Shown here one piece after another: positions 1 through 7,543 of a stretch of DNA of 19,230 nt (its first letter is position 1; each line of letters starts with the position of its first letter). A model generated the notes under the pieces. That model ran no database searches, was not told where the DNA came from, and saw only the letters and a program-made list of their open reading frames with translations. The position numbers and the translations under genes were made by a program. Source of the DNA: Methanothrix sp. (GTDB lineage Archaea > Halobacteriota > Methanosarcinia > Methanotrichales > Methanotrichaceae); NCBI GenBank assembly GCA_028688175.1, contig JAQTYS010000018.1, forward strand, positions 1 to 19,230, in the 5' to 3' direction.

Positions 1-2
1 GC

Positions 3-377
3 GCGGATTACCTGAGAGATCTTGATATCCCCATTCTGGGTATTTGCCTGGGCATGCAGCTCATGGGCACCACCTTTGGAGGAAAAGTGATTGCCGGCAG
101 CATGGGCGGATACGCAGAGGTGAATGTACAGGTTCTCAAAGAAGATGACATCTTAAAGGGCCTGCCAGCCAATTTCAAGACCTGGGCCTCGCACATGGAT
201 CAGGTCTCTGTTCTTCCCGAGGGCTTTGAGATCTTAGCCCGGTCGAATGTCTGCGAGATCGAGGCCATGAAGCACTTGACCCGGCCGCTCTACGGCGTGC
301 AGTGGCATCCCGAGGTTGTGCACACCCAATATGGCCCAGAGCTTCTGGACAACTTTATCGGCCTGTGCAAGAGATGA
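3..377 (+). CDS. guaAA: GMP synthase glutamine amidotransferase subunit, 5' end missing
   Basis: Class-I glutamine amidotransferase that releases ammonia from glutamine for the XMP-to-GMP step of purine synthesis. In many archaea it is a separate subunit that partners an ATP-pyrophosphatase subunit. The reading frame is already open at the left edge, so the N-terminal third is outside the window; 124 codons remain of roughly 185-190 usual for the family. The nucleophile elbow G-I-C-L-G-M-Q is visible with Cys at 45-47, and the rest of the triad lies in Q-W-H-P-E near the C-terminus (His at 306-308, Glu at 312-314). The protein ends shortly after, as expected for the stand-alone subunit and not for the fused bacterial GuaA. 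Its stop overlaps the next start (ATGA, 374-377), so the two genes are probably cotranscribed. Confidence 0.93.
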   Translation, partial: ADYLRDLDIPILGICLGMQLMGTTFGGKVIAGSMGGYAEVNVQVLKEDDILKGLPANFKTWASHMDQVSVLPEGFEILARSNVCEIEAMKHLTRPLYGVQWHPEVVHTQYGPELLDNFIGLCKR

Positions 378-1003
378 ATGATCTGCAAGATCGGATCGCC
401 GATCTCAAGCAAGCCCTATTGGCAGCAAAAGAACTCTCCTTAACAAAGCTGGCCGCTCGGATACAAGAATTGGGATTTCGCTGCCAGAAGTGCGGAGAAT
501 GCTGCCAGGGAGAGGACAACAGCGTGGTCGTGTTTCCTGAGGAGATAAGACGCATCCGGACGGCCACTGGCCTGTTGTGGCTGGAGGTTGCAGGGCCGCC
601 AGAAGAAGGTGAGTGGGACAAGGATGGCTGTTTTCATACCCTGGAATGGAGGCTCGTAAAAAAAGGAGCTTTTAAAGGTGCATCCTGCCGGTTTTATCAA
701 AATGGCAGATGCACCATCTACTCCTGCCGGCCCATTCTCTGTCGGACCTATCCCTTCTATCTGGATAACGGGGAATTGATGCACTCAGAGTGCCGGGGCC
801 TGGGATGCAAGATCGAGTCCGAGGAGGCAGATGAGCTGGCAGAACAGCTGCTCAAGCGCCATCTCTTGGAGATCCAGGAGGCCATCCTTCTCCTGGAAAG
901 ATACCGGGACTTTGAGAGAGGCGAGGCAAAAGAGGGTGGCGAATGCATCGTCCATGACAGTGAGGGCGAGCACAGGATCTCGCAGGGAAAGCTCGTGGGT
1001 TAG
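374..1003 (+). CDS. YkgJ-type cysteine-cluster (putative zinc/iron-chelating) protein
   Basis: Protein of 209 residues. The start is placed at ATG 374 because it overlaps the guaAA stop by four bases; an in-frame upstream start at 302 would run deep into guaAA and is unlikely. The N-terminal part has C-x-x-C-x-x-C-C (the C-Q-K-C-G-E-C-C segment near residue 40). A second cluster near residues 112-130 reads C-R-F-Y-Q-N-G-R-C and then C-R-P-I-L-C-R-T-Y-P. This is the signature of the YkgJ/UPF0153 family, thought to bind zinc or an iron-sulfur cluster; no enzymatic activity is firmly established for it. The C-terminal third is rich in Glu and Leu and probably helical. Coupling to guaAA suggests coexpression, but I see no functional link. 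Confidence 0.85.
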   Translation: MNDLQDRIADLKQALLAAKELSLTKLAARIQELGFRCQKCGECCQGEDNSVVVFPEEIRRIRTATGLLWLEVAGPPEEGEWDKDGCFHTLEWRLVKKGAFKGASCRFYQNGRCTIYSCRPILCRTYPFYLDNGELMHSECRGLGCKIESEEADELAEQLLKRHLLEIQEAILLLERYRDFERGEAKEGGECIVHDSEGEHRISQGKLVG

Positions 1004-1154
1004 GAAGAGAGCCGGGCTAATCTCCGCTATTTCAATGGCGGGAGTAGTCTCCACATATATAGTCCGATGCTGTCAAAGTAGGTGTTAGCTTTTGGGCCGG
1101 AAGCGATTCACATGCGAATTCCAGGAAATACCTAAAAATGATTTGTTTAGTTAA

Positions 1155-1164
1155 TTATATATAC
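1155..1164 (+). promoter_or_regulatory. TATA-like box upstream of the 1205 gene
   Basis: The AT-only stretch TTATATATAC fits an archaeal BoxA. It lies about 45 bases upstream of the ATG at 1205, which leaves room for a short leader carrying the GAGGT ribosome binding site at 1194-1198. No experimental support is available. Confidence 0.45.
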
Positions 1165-1204
1165 TGTTATCAAGCATTTCATAATTGGTTATTGAGGTAG
1201 ATGT

Positions 1205-1564
1205 ATGAAGATAAAATTCGTTTGCAAAAATTGTGGCTCAGTGAATGAAAAGGATAAAGAGGTGCTTCTTAATCCTGAATACAGTTCAGAGGACTGGCTT
1301 TGTGATCTTCCTCTTGGTTTTGAATGGATCTTGCCGGTAGGAAAGATCACGCCGGTGGTCGGCAACCCCATTTATGTCTCCAGCCTGGGTGGAAACCTCT
1401 CCCGAAGCGAGTACCTGGAGAGATACAGTGTGGATCCAGAGATCGCCTACCAATTGATGCGCAAAGATAAGGGAAAGCCTCTGGCCAAGGCAATGGACCC
1501 GAGCAAAATACAGTCCTTGATGATGTCATCCCGCTTGCCGGAATTCGATGATTGGCCTGCTTAG
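1205..1564 (+). CDS. Hypothetical protein with N-terminal CxxC
   Basis: Protein of 119 residues that I do not recognise. It begins with a short basic/hydrophobic segment holding C-K-N-C at residues 7-10 and another Cys in W-L-C-D near residue 33, which could form an incomplete zinc knuckle. The middle is rich in Pro, Gly and Val; the C-terminal 50 residues look helical and charged and end in an acidic/aromatic tail. No signal peptide or membrane segment is visible. The start is well supported: GAGGT at 1194-1198 sits six bases before the ATG, and a TATA-like box lies further upstream. It appears monocistronic and points toward the convergent gene at 1673-2143. Codon use resembles the neighbouring housekeeping genes. 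Confidence 0.75.
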   Translation: MKIKFVCKNCGSVNEKDKEVLLNPEYSSEDWLCDLPLGFEWILPVGKITPVVGNPIYVSSLGGNLSRSEYLERYSVDPEIAYQLMRKDKGKPLAKAMDPSKIQSLMMSSRLPEFDDWPA

Positions 1565-1672
1565 GAAAGCCTTAAGTACGTTGATTGATTAAAAGAAATT
1601 AAGGCAAAGGTCGATAGCCATTATCTACTCCAGCACATGAAGACTTTTGCCTCCCTCCTATTCACCGTTATT

Positions 1673-2143
1673 TTAAAAATATGGGAAATAATATGATCGG
1701 CATTGTCCAATGCATGGCGCAAAATATCTCCCCTCATATCTTCCATCCCATTCCCAGCCGTAGTAGTAATATCCGGGACGATATCCGTAGACAATTGGAG
1801 GCTGCCATCCGTCGTATACATTCCGAATGTTGATCCCATTAAGATATGCTTCACATATCGGTCGCCCCAGAATGTCATGTCCTTGCATCTCGAATTGCAG
1901 CTCTTTACCTTTGAAAGATGCAAGATTGCCCAGAGGTTTATCGAGAAGAACCTCAACCTTTGCCTGCAATCCATAAGTCCCGGGTTGGGTAATATTCACC
2001 GTTATGCTGTTGGGCTCTGAGACTTTCACAACCGTTCCCGTAAAATCATATGCGGCGGATGAAAGTACCAGCAGAGATAAAGAGAAGAGCAAGAGAAGTG
2101 CTATGCGAGCACCTATCTGTGATTCTGCAGTTTTGCATTTCAT
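1673..2143 (-). CDS. Secreted OB-fold (thermonuclease-like) small protein, Tyr-rich tail
   Basis: Protein of 156 residues. An N-terminal signal peptide is clear: polar start, then a Leu/Ser hydrophobic core around residues 13-30 ending in S-S-A-A. The mature part (about 33-115) has alternating beta-like hydrophobics and the segment G-H-D-I-L-G-R-P-I-C-E-A-Y-L-N-G near residues 88-103, which recalls the D-x-Y-G-R-x-L-A strand of staphylococcal-nuclease-like OB folds. The Arg/Glu catalytic set of true thermonucleases is not evident, so I call it only OB-fold-like and do not claim nuclease activity. The C-terminal 40 residues are rich in Tyr, Trp, Gly and Arg with two Cys, perhaps surface-exposed. 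It lies 38 bases downstream of the ATPase gene on the same strand and could be cotranscribed with it. Confidence 0.7.
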   Translation of the reverse strand: MKCKTAESQIGARIALLLLFSLSLLVLSSAAYDFTGTVVKVSEPNSITVNITQPGTYGLQAKVEVLLDKPLGNLASFKGKELQFEMQGHDILGRPICEAYLNGINIRNVYDGWQPPIVYGYRPGYYYYGWEWDGRYEGRYFAPCIGQCRSYYFPYF

Positions 2144-2181
2144 ACTTGATATATTGTCTTCTCTTTAATCTTCAAGTTATC

Positions 2182-4839
2182 CTATGATCTAAGTCCAGGC
2201 AACACCTTCTTCATGACCTCGGCAGCCACAACCACCAGCAGACCGGCACCCAGAACCATACCCCAGCTCTCGAACGTAAGAGGCCTGGTCAGGAAGATGG
2301 ATTGCATGAATGGAATGTACACCACTGCCAGTATAGATATTATCGATCCGGCAATTCCTATGAGCAGCGTCTTATTGCCCAAAGGATTCATACTGAATAT
2401 GGACTCATCAAGAGAGCGGCAGCTATAGGCGTTATATACCGTAAAGAAGCCCAGTCCCACAAAAGCCATAGTTCTGGCGTAGCTCAGGTCCTGTCCCATC
2501 TGCAGCGATGCCATGTACAATCCCAATGTGCCGGTTACAATCGCGGCTGCAATTCCCAGGGTATAAATAAGCAGGCTCTTGGACGGCATGCTCTCTTTGG
2601 GGTCGCGAGGTTTCTTGGTCATGATCTGCGCATGCGCCGGCTCCAGGGCAAGCCCTATGGCCGGAAACTCCTCCGCCACGACATTAATCCAGAGAATTTG
2701 CGCTGCCAGAAGGGGAATGGGAAAGCCCAGAATGACAGCTACAAAGATAGTAGCCAGCTCTGCAAAGCTGACGGCCAGAAGGTAGGTGGTTCCCTTTCTT
2801 ATATTGTCATAGATCCTTCTGCCTTCCAATACCGCCCCGACGATGGTGGCGAAGTTATCATCGGCGATGACCATATCCGATGCTTCCTTGGTAACCTCGG
2901 TACCCGTCTTTCCCATGGCGATACCGATATCTGATGCCTTCAAAGCTGGTGCATCGTTCACACCATCTCCGGTCATGGCCACGATATTGCCTCGCTTCTT
3001 CAGGGCTTCAACGATGCGTACCTTGTGCTCGGCAGTTACACGGGCAAAAATCGAGACCTCATTGATGCGCTTTTGCAGATCAGGCTCGCTCATCCTCTCC
3101 AGATCAGACCCCTCGATGACCTCTCCATTGCCGATATCCAGCTCCTTGCCGATGGCCTTGGCTGTGAGGCGGTGGTCTCCCGTGATCATAACCGTCCTTA
3201 TGCCTGCCTTCTTGCTTACGGAAATGGCATCCAGTACCTCTTTTCTGGGTGGGTCCATCATACCGGCAAGACCTGCAAATATCAGATCCGATTCCACAAA
3301 GTCCATTTCCAGAGGATCATGGCTTTCCAGGGATTTGCCGGCAAATGCCAAGACCCTCAAGGCACCTCCAGCCATGCCGTCCGCTCTGGCCAGAATCGTC
3401 ATCCGGTCTTCTTTTGTAAGGGGCGATAGACCATCTGCACGGACAATGCGGGTGCATCTGCCAAGGACTGCCTCCGGTGCCCCTTTCATGGACACAATCC
3501 GGCCCACACCCTGCATCTCATCGACGGTTGTCATCCTCCTGCGATCTGAATCGAAGGGATACTCTGCAATTCGGGTGCTGCTCGCTCTGATTTCCTCCAG
3601 AATGCCTGCCTTTTTGGCGGCAACAATTATCGCCCCTTCCGTTGGATCGCCTACGATGCGCCAGTTGCCGTTGGCTTTCTCGATATCCGCGTTGTTTGAA
3701 AGCGTTCCTATCTTGAGCAGCCGGACCAGATCCTTCTCCTGGGGATCGATGAGCCTGCCCTGCTCTGAAAAGGAGCCAACCGGTGTGTAGCCCGGTCCAT
3801 CCACATAAATGGTCCTGAAGGTTTGAATCTCTCGCAGCGTCATCTCGCCGGTGGTGAGTGTGCCGGTCTTATCGGTGCATATCACCGTGGTCGATCCCAG
3901 GGTCTCGACTGCAGGAAGCCTTCTGATTATGGCATTTTTCTTGGCCATGGCCTGGGTTCCGAAGGCTAAAGCCAGAGTAACTATAAACGGAAGAGCTTCA
4001 GGCACACCAGCTACGGCGAGAGCGATGGCCGCGATCAGGGAATTCATGATGGGAGAACCCCGGCTGGCGTCCAGCACGAAGACAATTGCCGCTATGACAA
4101 ATACCAGGAGGGCCTGTCTCTTGGCCAGATGTTCCAGCTTTATCTTTAGTGGCGGATCTGTTTGTCTCTGTTTGATCATGCCTGAGATTCGGCCAAGTTC
4201 AGTAGCAAGGCCGGTAGCCGTCACAACAGCTCTGCAATTGCCGTAGGAGACAATGGTCCCCATGAAGACCATATTCTTTCGGTCGGCAAGAGCAGCCTCT
4301 TCTGTTAGCTGCTCTATATCTTTCTTAACGGGCAGCGATTCCCCGGTTAAAGAAGCCTCAATTACCTCTAGGGCGGTCTCTTCAACAATACGAGCATCTG
4401 CCGGGACCTTATCGCCTGCTTCCAGAAAGACCATGTCTCCAGGAACAAGGTCCGAGGCGGGGATGGTGCTCATCTTGCCATCCCGCATGACATCCGCCTC
4501 CGGGGCCACCATATCCCGCAGCGCCTCCATGGCCCTTTCCGCTTTGTATTCCTGGAAGAATCCAATGATGGCCACGAGAATGACTATTCCCAAAATGACG
4601 AACGCATTGGTGCTCTCTCCGGCGATATATGAGATTAGGGCGGCAAAGATGAGCACGATGACCATATAATCTTTAAATTTGCCCAGGAAGATTTTCAAAG
4701 CCGATGGTTTGGAGGGGCTTTCCAGTTGATTGGGACCGTACTCGGAGATTCTACTGGCTGCATCATCGTAGCTGAGTCCCTTTTGCCCAGATTTCAGGCC
4801 GGAGAGAACCTCATCGATTGGAATTGAATGCCATTTCAC
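2182..4839 (-). CDS. P-type cation-transporting ATPase (type II, Ca2+-ATPase-like)
   Basis: Membrane pump of 885 residues, normal length for prokaryotic SERCA/PMCA-like type II ATPases. In order: N-terminal cation-ATPase domain (1-60), M1-M2, actuator domain with T-G-E-S at 165-168, M3-M4 with V-P-E-A-L-P at 279-284, phosphorylation motif D-K-T-G-T with Asp323, nucleotide-binding K-G-A-P-E, hinge T-G-D-G-V-N-D-A-P, then M5-M10. The GTG start is chosen because the protein opens M-K-W-H as relatives do, and GTGAGG lies eight bases upstream. Ion-site residues are mixed: the M4 Glu and M5 Glu are present, but the M5 Asn of Ca2+ pumps is Ser and M6 reads N-V-V-A-E-E instead of N-x-x-T-D-G. Calcium specificity is therefore likely but not certain. 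It diverges from the gene at 4947. Confidence 0.92.
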   Translation of the reverse strand: MKWHSIPIDEVLSGLKSGQKGLSYDDAASRISEYGPNQLESPSKPSALKIFLGKFKDYMVIVLIFAALISYIAGESTNAFVILGIVILVAIIGFFQEYKAERAMEALRDMVAPEADVMRDGKMSTIPASDLVPGDMVFLEAGDKVPADARIVEETALEVIEASLTGESLPVKKDIEQLTEEAALADRKNMVFMGTIVSYGNCRAVVTATGLATELGRISGMIKQRQTDPPLKIKLEHLAKRQALLVFVIAAIVFVLDASRGSPIMNSLIAAIALAVAGVPEALPFIVTLALAFGTQAMAKKNAIIRRLPAVETLGSTTVICTDKTGTLTTGEMTLREIQTFRTIYVDGPGYTPVGSFSEQGRLIDPQEKDLVRLLKIGTLSNNADIEKANGNWRIVGDPTEGAIIVAAKKAGILEEIRASSTRIAEYPFDSDRRRMTTVDEMQGVGRIVSMKGAPEAVLGRCTRIVRADGLSPLTKEDRMTILARADGMAGGALRVLAFAGKSLESHDPLEMDFVESDLIFAGLAGMMDPPRKEVLDAISVSKKAGIRTVMITGDHRLTAKAIGKELDIGNGEVIEGSDLERMSEPDLQKRINEVSIFARVTAEHKVRIVEALKKRGNIVAMTGDGVNDAPALKASDIGIAMGKTGTEVTKEASDMVIADDNFATIVGAVLEGRRIYDNIRKGTTYLLAVSFAELATIFVAVILGFPIPLLAAQILWINVVAEEFPAIGLALEPAHAQIMTKKPRDPKESMPSKSLLIYTLGIAAAIVTGTLGLYMASLQMGQDLSYARTMAFVGLGFFTVYNAYSCRSLDESIFSMNPLGNKTLLIGIAGSIISILAVVYIPFMQSIFLTRPLTFESWGMVLGAGLLVVVAAEVMKKVLPGLRS

Positions 4840-4918
4840 GCATCTAGCCTCACTTGTGAGATGAAGGGGACTACGGCAATTGTAGAAATAGTTTTCGCAG
4901 ACATGGATAGATAAAGAA

Positions 4919-4926
4919 TTTATTCT
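4919..4926 (+). promoter_or_regulatory. Possible BoxA of a leaderless transcript
   Basis: TTTATTCT is centred about 25 bases before the ATG at 4947. That spacing fits an archaeal promoter starting transcription at or near the start codon, and no Shine-Dalgarno sequence is visible in front of this gene. Confidence 0.35.
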
Positions 4927-4946
4927 AACAGTTATGATATCAATAC

Positions 4947-6101
4947 ATGAAACTCATCTGGCAATTTCTTGCCCTAATTACTTTAATTATTCTCGCCATG
5001 GGATCGATCGCCACTAGTAAGCCAACCAGCACGCTCGAACAACCAGACAACGTAACATCAGTGGTGTTCGTATTCGACCGGGATTTTGCGCCTTTCACAT
5101 ATGAAGAGAACGGCTCAACCTGCGGCTTCGAATTGGAGTTGCTCCGGATGGTGGGCGAAGAAGAGGGTTTTCAGCTCATTGCAAAGCCAATGGTTTGGAC
5201 GCAGGCCATGCTCTCCTTCCGGAAAGGGGATGCTGATGTGATTGGAGGATTGGTCATGACCAGGGAGAGACAACTGCAGTACAACTTTACTGCTCACCCT
5301 CACGGCATCTTTGACATACTGACCTTCGTTTTGGATGATAGCGATATCAGATCGGCAGACATGCTGCAAGGCAGAAAAGTGGCGGCGCAAAATGGAAGCA
5401 TATCTATGGCTCTCCTCAAGAATCAGACAGGAATTCAGGCGCAGGCTTATGATTCCGAGGGTGAGTGCCTCCAAGCTCTCCTGCAGGGAAAGGTAGATGC
5501 TTTTGTGGGGGGAAGTTCCACTACCTGGTTTAGGATAAAGCAGCAGAACATCACCGGCATCAGGGCTCTGGCCATGCCCTGGGAGATGCACTCCCTCTAC
5601 TTCGGGGTCGGAGATGCAAAGCTGCAACAGTCCATTGACCGTGGTCTGAATAAGCTGATTTTGGATGGAAGGTACGATCGGCTCTACCGCAGGTGGTTTG
5701 TCAAGGAGCTTGAAAAGGCAGAGATTCAGGAGATGATTAATGCCTCCTGCCAGGCCAGCTACAACGCTTATGCACCATATTCGCGCTACCCGGTGGGCGC
5801 GGCAGTGCTCGCCTCCTCGGGCAAGATATACTCCGGCTGCAACGTCGAGAATGCCCTCTACGGCCTCTCCACCAGCGCCCTGAAGGTAGCGGTCTTCAAA
5901 GCGATATCCGAGGGAGAAGGCAACATTCGGGCAGTGGCCAATCTTCTCCCGGACGGAAGGGCGGCTGCGCCCACCGGAGACGAACGTCAGATACTCTTTG
6001 AGCTAGGCCGAGGCATTCTGGTCGTCATGGGTGAGGAGGGAAATTTTACGACCAAAATGGTCTCCGAGATCTTTCCTTACCCCTTTGAGATGAGAGAATG
6101 A
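4947..6101 (+). CDS. Secreted family-3 solute-binding protein fused to a degenerate cytidine-deaminase domain
   Basis: Protein of 384 residues with two parts. Residues 1-23 form a signal peptide (hydrophobic core I-L-A-M-G-S near 15-21, no lipobox Cys). Residues about 40-253 are a family-3 periplasmic solute-binding domain (D-F-A-P-F-T-Y-E near the start, G-D-A-D-V-I-G-G, Q-G-R-K-V-A-A-Q-N-G-S, typical C-terminal helix). Residues about 255-384 match a homotetrameric cytidine deaminase over its full length: A-P-Y-S-R-Y-P-V-G-A-A-V, then G-C-N-V-E-N-A-L-Y-G-L. The nucleoside-binding Asn/Glu of N-V-E-N are retained. The catalytic C-A-E is replaced by S310-A-L312, and the second zinc motif P-C-x-x-C-R-Q by P-T343-G-D-E346-R-Q, so all zinc ligands and the catalytic Glu are lost. 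The domain may bind a nucleoside without deaminating it. No ABC permease lies next to it. It ends five bases from the convergent permease gene. Confidence 0.85.
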   Translation: MKLIWQFLALITLIILAMGSIATSKPTSTLEQPDNVTSVVFVFDRDFAPFTYEENGSTCGFELELLRMVGEEEGFQLIAKPMVWTQAMLSFRKGDADVIGGLVMTRERQLQYNFTAHPHGIFDILTFVLDDSDIRSADMLQGRKVAAQNGSISMALLKNQTGIQAQAYDSEGECLQALLQGKVDAFVGGSSTTWFRIKQQNITGIRALAMPWEMHSLYFGVGDAKLQQSIDRGLNKLILDGRYDRLYRRWFVKELEKAEIQEMINASCQASYNAYAPYSRYPVGAAVLASSGKIYSGCNVENALYGLSTSALKVAVFKAISEGEGNIRAVANLLPDGRAAAPTGDERQILFELGRGILVVMGEEGNFTTKMVSEIFPYPFEMRE

Positions 6102-6106
6102 GGAGG

Positions 6107-7522
6107 TCAGCTTGGTTTCCATTCAGGTTTACGTCTTGAATAGATTATCAAAGGCACCAGTGCAATGAGAGTGACACCACCAAGCATGAATATCAAGTAT
6201 TGTAACGTTGAAAAACCAGTGATGACGATCTGGCTGGGGGGTATTAATGCTAGTATGAAGATAAATATCAGGGCAATTAATCCAAATCCAGATACTAACC
6301 ACATTCCTTTCTTCCCACCTGGTATTTCAAAGGACCTTTTAACATCGGGTTGTGAGTATCTCAATTTTATGGCTGCGGCATACATAAAAAAATACATCAC
6401 AAGATAGACCAGTGACGTAAGAGAAAGCAGCATCCAGTAGGAGCCATTCACCCCCCCAGGCAAAAGCGCATATACTGCAGCCCAAAACGTAATCAATATC
6501 GCCTGCAGGATCATTATATTTACTGGTATCTGATTCTTGTTGGTCTTTTGGAGAATAGGTGGTAAGCTTCCTTCTTTCGCTGTTGACGCCAATCCTCGGA
6601 TGGGGCCTAAGATCCACGTTGAAGCTTCACCAATGGACCCTATTGCTATCATGAGTGCGATTACCGATACAAGCCAGCTGTGGGATCCAAGTATCTTCTC
6701 AAATGCCTGCATTATGCCCGCCAGAAGGTTTAGGTTCTCCGTAGGCACAAGCATGGCCAACAAGAGGGCACCGACAATACTTGCCGCGGTCATGACCAAT
6801 CCGACAATTAGGATGGCCAGGGGATAGTCTCTCCTGACATTTTTTATCTCCTTTGCATGGGCGGCTGTCATTTCAATTCCAAAAAAAAGGAAGACAAAAG
6901 TCAGTAGGAGCACCATGGAGTTGAGGTTAGTAAAATCAGGCACAAAATCGCTTAGATTTGGCCTCAGAGTTATCAGAACATGGTTGCCGGACATGATATA
7001 TGATAAACCCCCGCCAATTAGGAGAATGGATGGAATGATCATTCCTATAATTAAAAAGGATGAACTGATGAGGGTATACGTTTTCAGTCCTCTCAGATTA
7101 AATAATGTCAAGGCCCACCAGATGACAACTATTATGATGAATTCATAGAGTTTGCTGTTGGACAGGGCAGGATTAAAAACATAGGATAGCGTAGCCGCAA
7201 TGAAGCTCAAAGCAGCCACAAATCCTATGGTCATCTGGAACCACTGTAGCCACACGGCAGTGAATCCCCACCTCTCTCCAAAGGCTTCCTTAACCCATAC
7301 ATACACTCCGCCCGCCTGTGGCCAGCCCGTGGCCAGTTCTGCCGATACCAGAGTTGCGGGAATGAGATAGATGACGAATGCGATAAGAGAAAATGTCACC
7401 AATCCCCAATGGAGTTCTGCCAGGGTAGGAAATTTGCGTATATTGTAGAGAGAAGCAAGAGTGACAAGTGTAAAGATCGGAAGACTCATTTTAAAAATAT
7501 TATTTTTATCTGCGGCAGGCAT
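6107..7522 (-). CDS. APC-superfamily amino-acid permease (glutamate/GABA antiporter-like), copy 2
   Basis: Integral membrane transporter of about 471 residues with 12 predicted hydrophobic segments. It carries the segment G-W-P-Q-A-G-G-V-Y-V-W-V-K-E-A-F-G near residues 65-82, shared with glutamate/GABA antiporter-type members of the APC superfamily, and the conserved Glu in G-I-E-M-T-A-A-H-A-K-E. The substrate cannot be read from sequence. I place the start at the ATG at 7522 because GAGTGA lies five bases before it; a GTG at 7531 would add three residues. It lies about 20 bases downstream of the paralogue at 7544-8956 on the same strand, so the pair probably forms an operon, presumably from tandem duplication. 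Confidence 0.85.
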   Translation of the reverse strand: MPAADKNNIFKMSLPIFTLVTLASLYNIRKFPTLAELHWGLVTFSLIAFVIYLIPATLVSAELATGWPQAGGVYVWVKEAFGERWGFTAVWLQWFQMTIGFVAALSFIAATLSYVFNPALSNSKLYEFIIIVVIWWALTLFNLRGLKTYTLISSSFLIIGMIIPSILLIGGGLSYIMSGNHVLITLRPNLSDFVPDFTNLNSMVLLLTFVFLFFGIEMTAAHAKEIKNVRRDYPLAILIVGLVMTAASIVGALLLAMLVPTENLNLLAGIMQAFEKILGSHSWLVSVIALMIAIGSIGEASTWILGPIRGLASTAKEGSLPPILQKTNKNQIPVNIMILQAILITFWAAVYALLPGGVNGSYWMLLSLTSLVYLVMYFFMYAAAIKLRYSQPDVKRSFEIPGGKKGMWLVSGFGLIALIFIFILALIPPSQIVITGFSTLQYLIFMLGGVTLIALVPLIIYSRRKPEWKPS

Positions 7523-7543
7523 GAAAATCACTCGGTTTATTGG

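Noticed and set aside
302..373. Upstream extension of the YkgJ-type protein to ATG 302
   Set aside because: It would overlap guaAA by 76 bases; the ATGA overlap at 374 is the normal coupled start.
1004..1204. A TATA-like ACATATATAG at 1053-1062 and a weak hairpin, suggesting a small RNA
   Set aside because: No conserved RNA fold or gene downstream is visible; evidence is too thin.
2302..3790. Plus-strand open frames within the ATPase gene
   Set aside because: They are antisense shadows of a clear P-type ATPase with all catalytic motifs.
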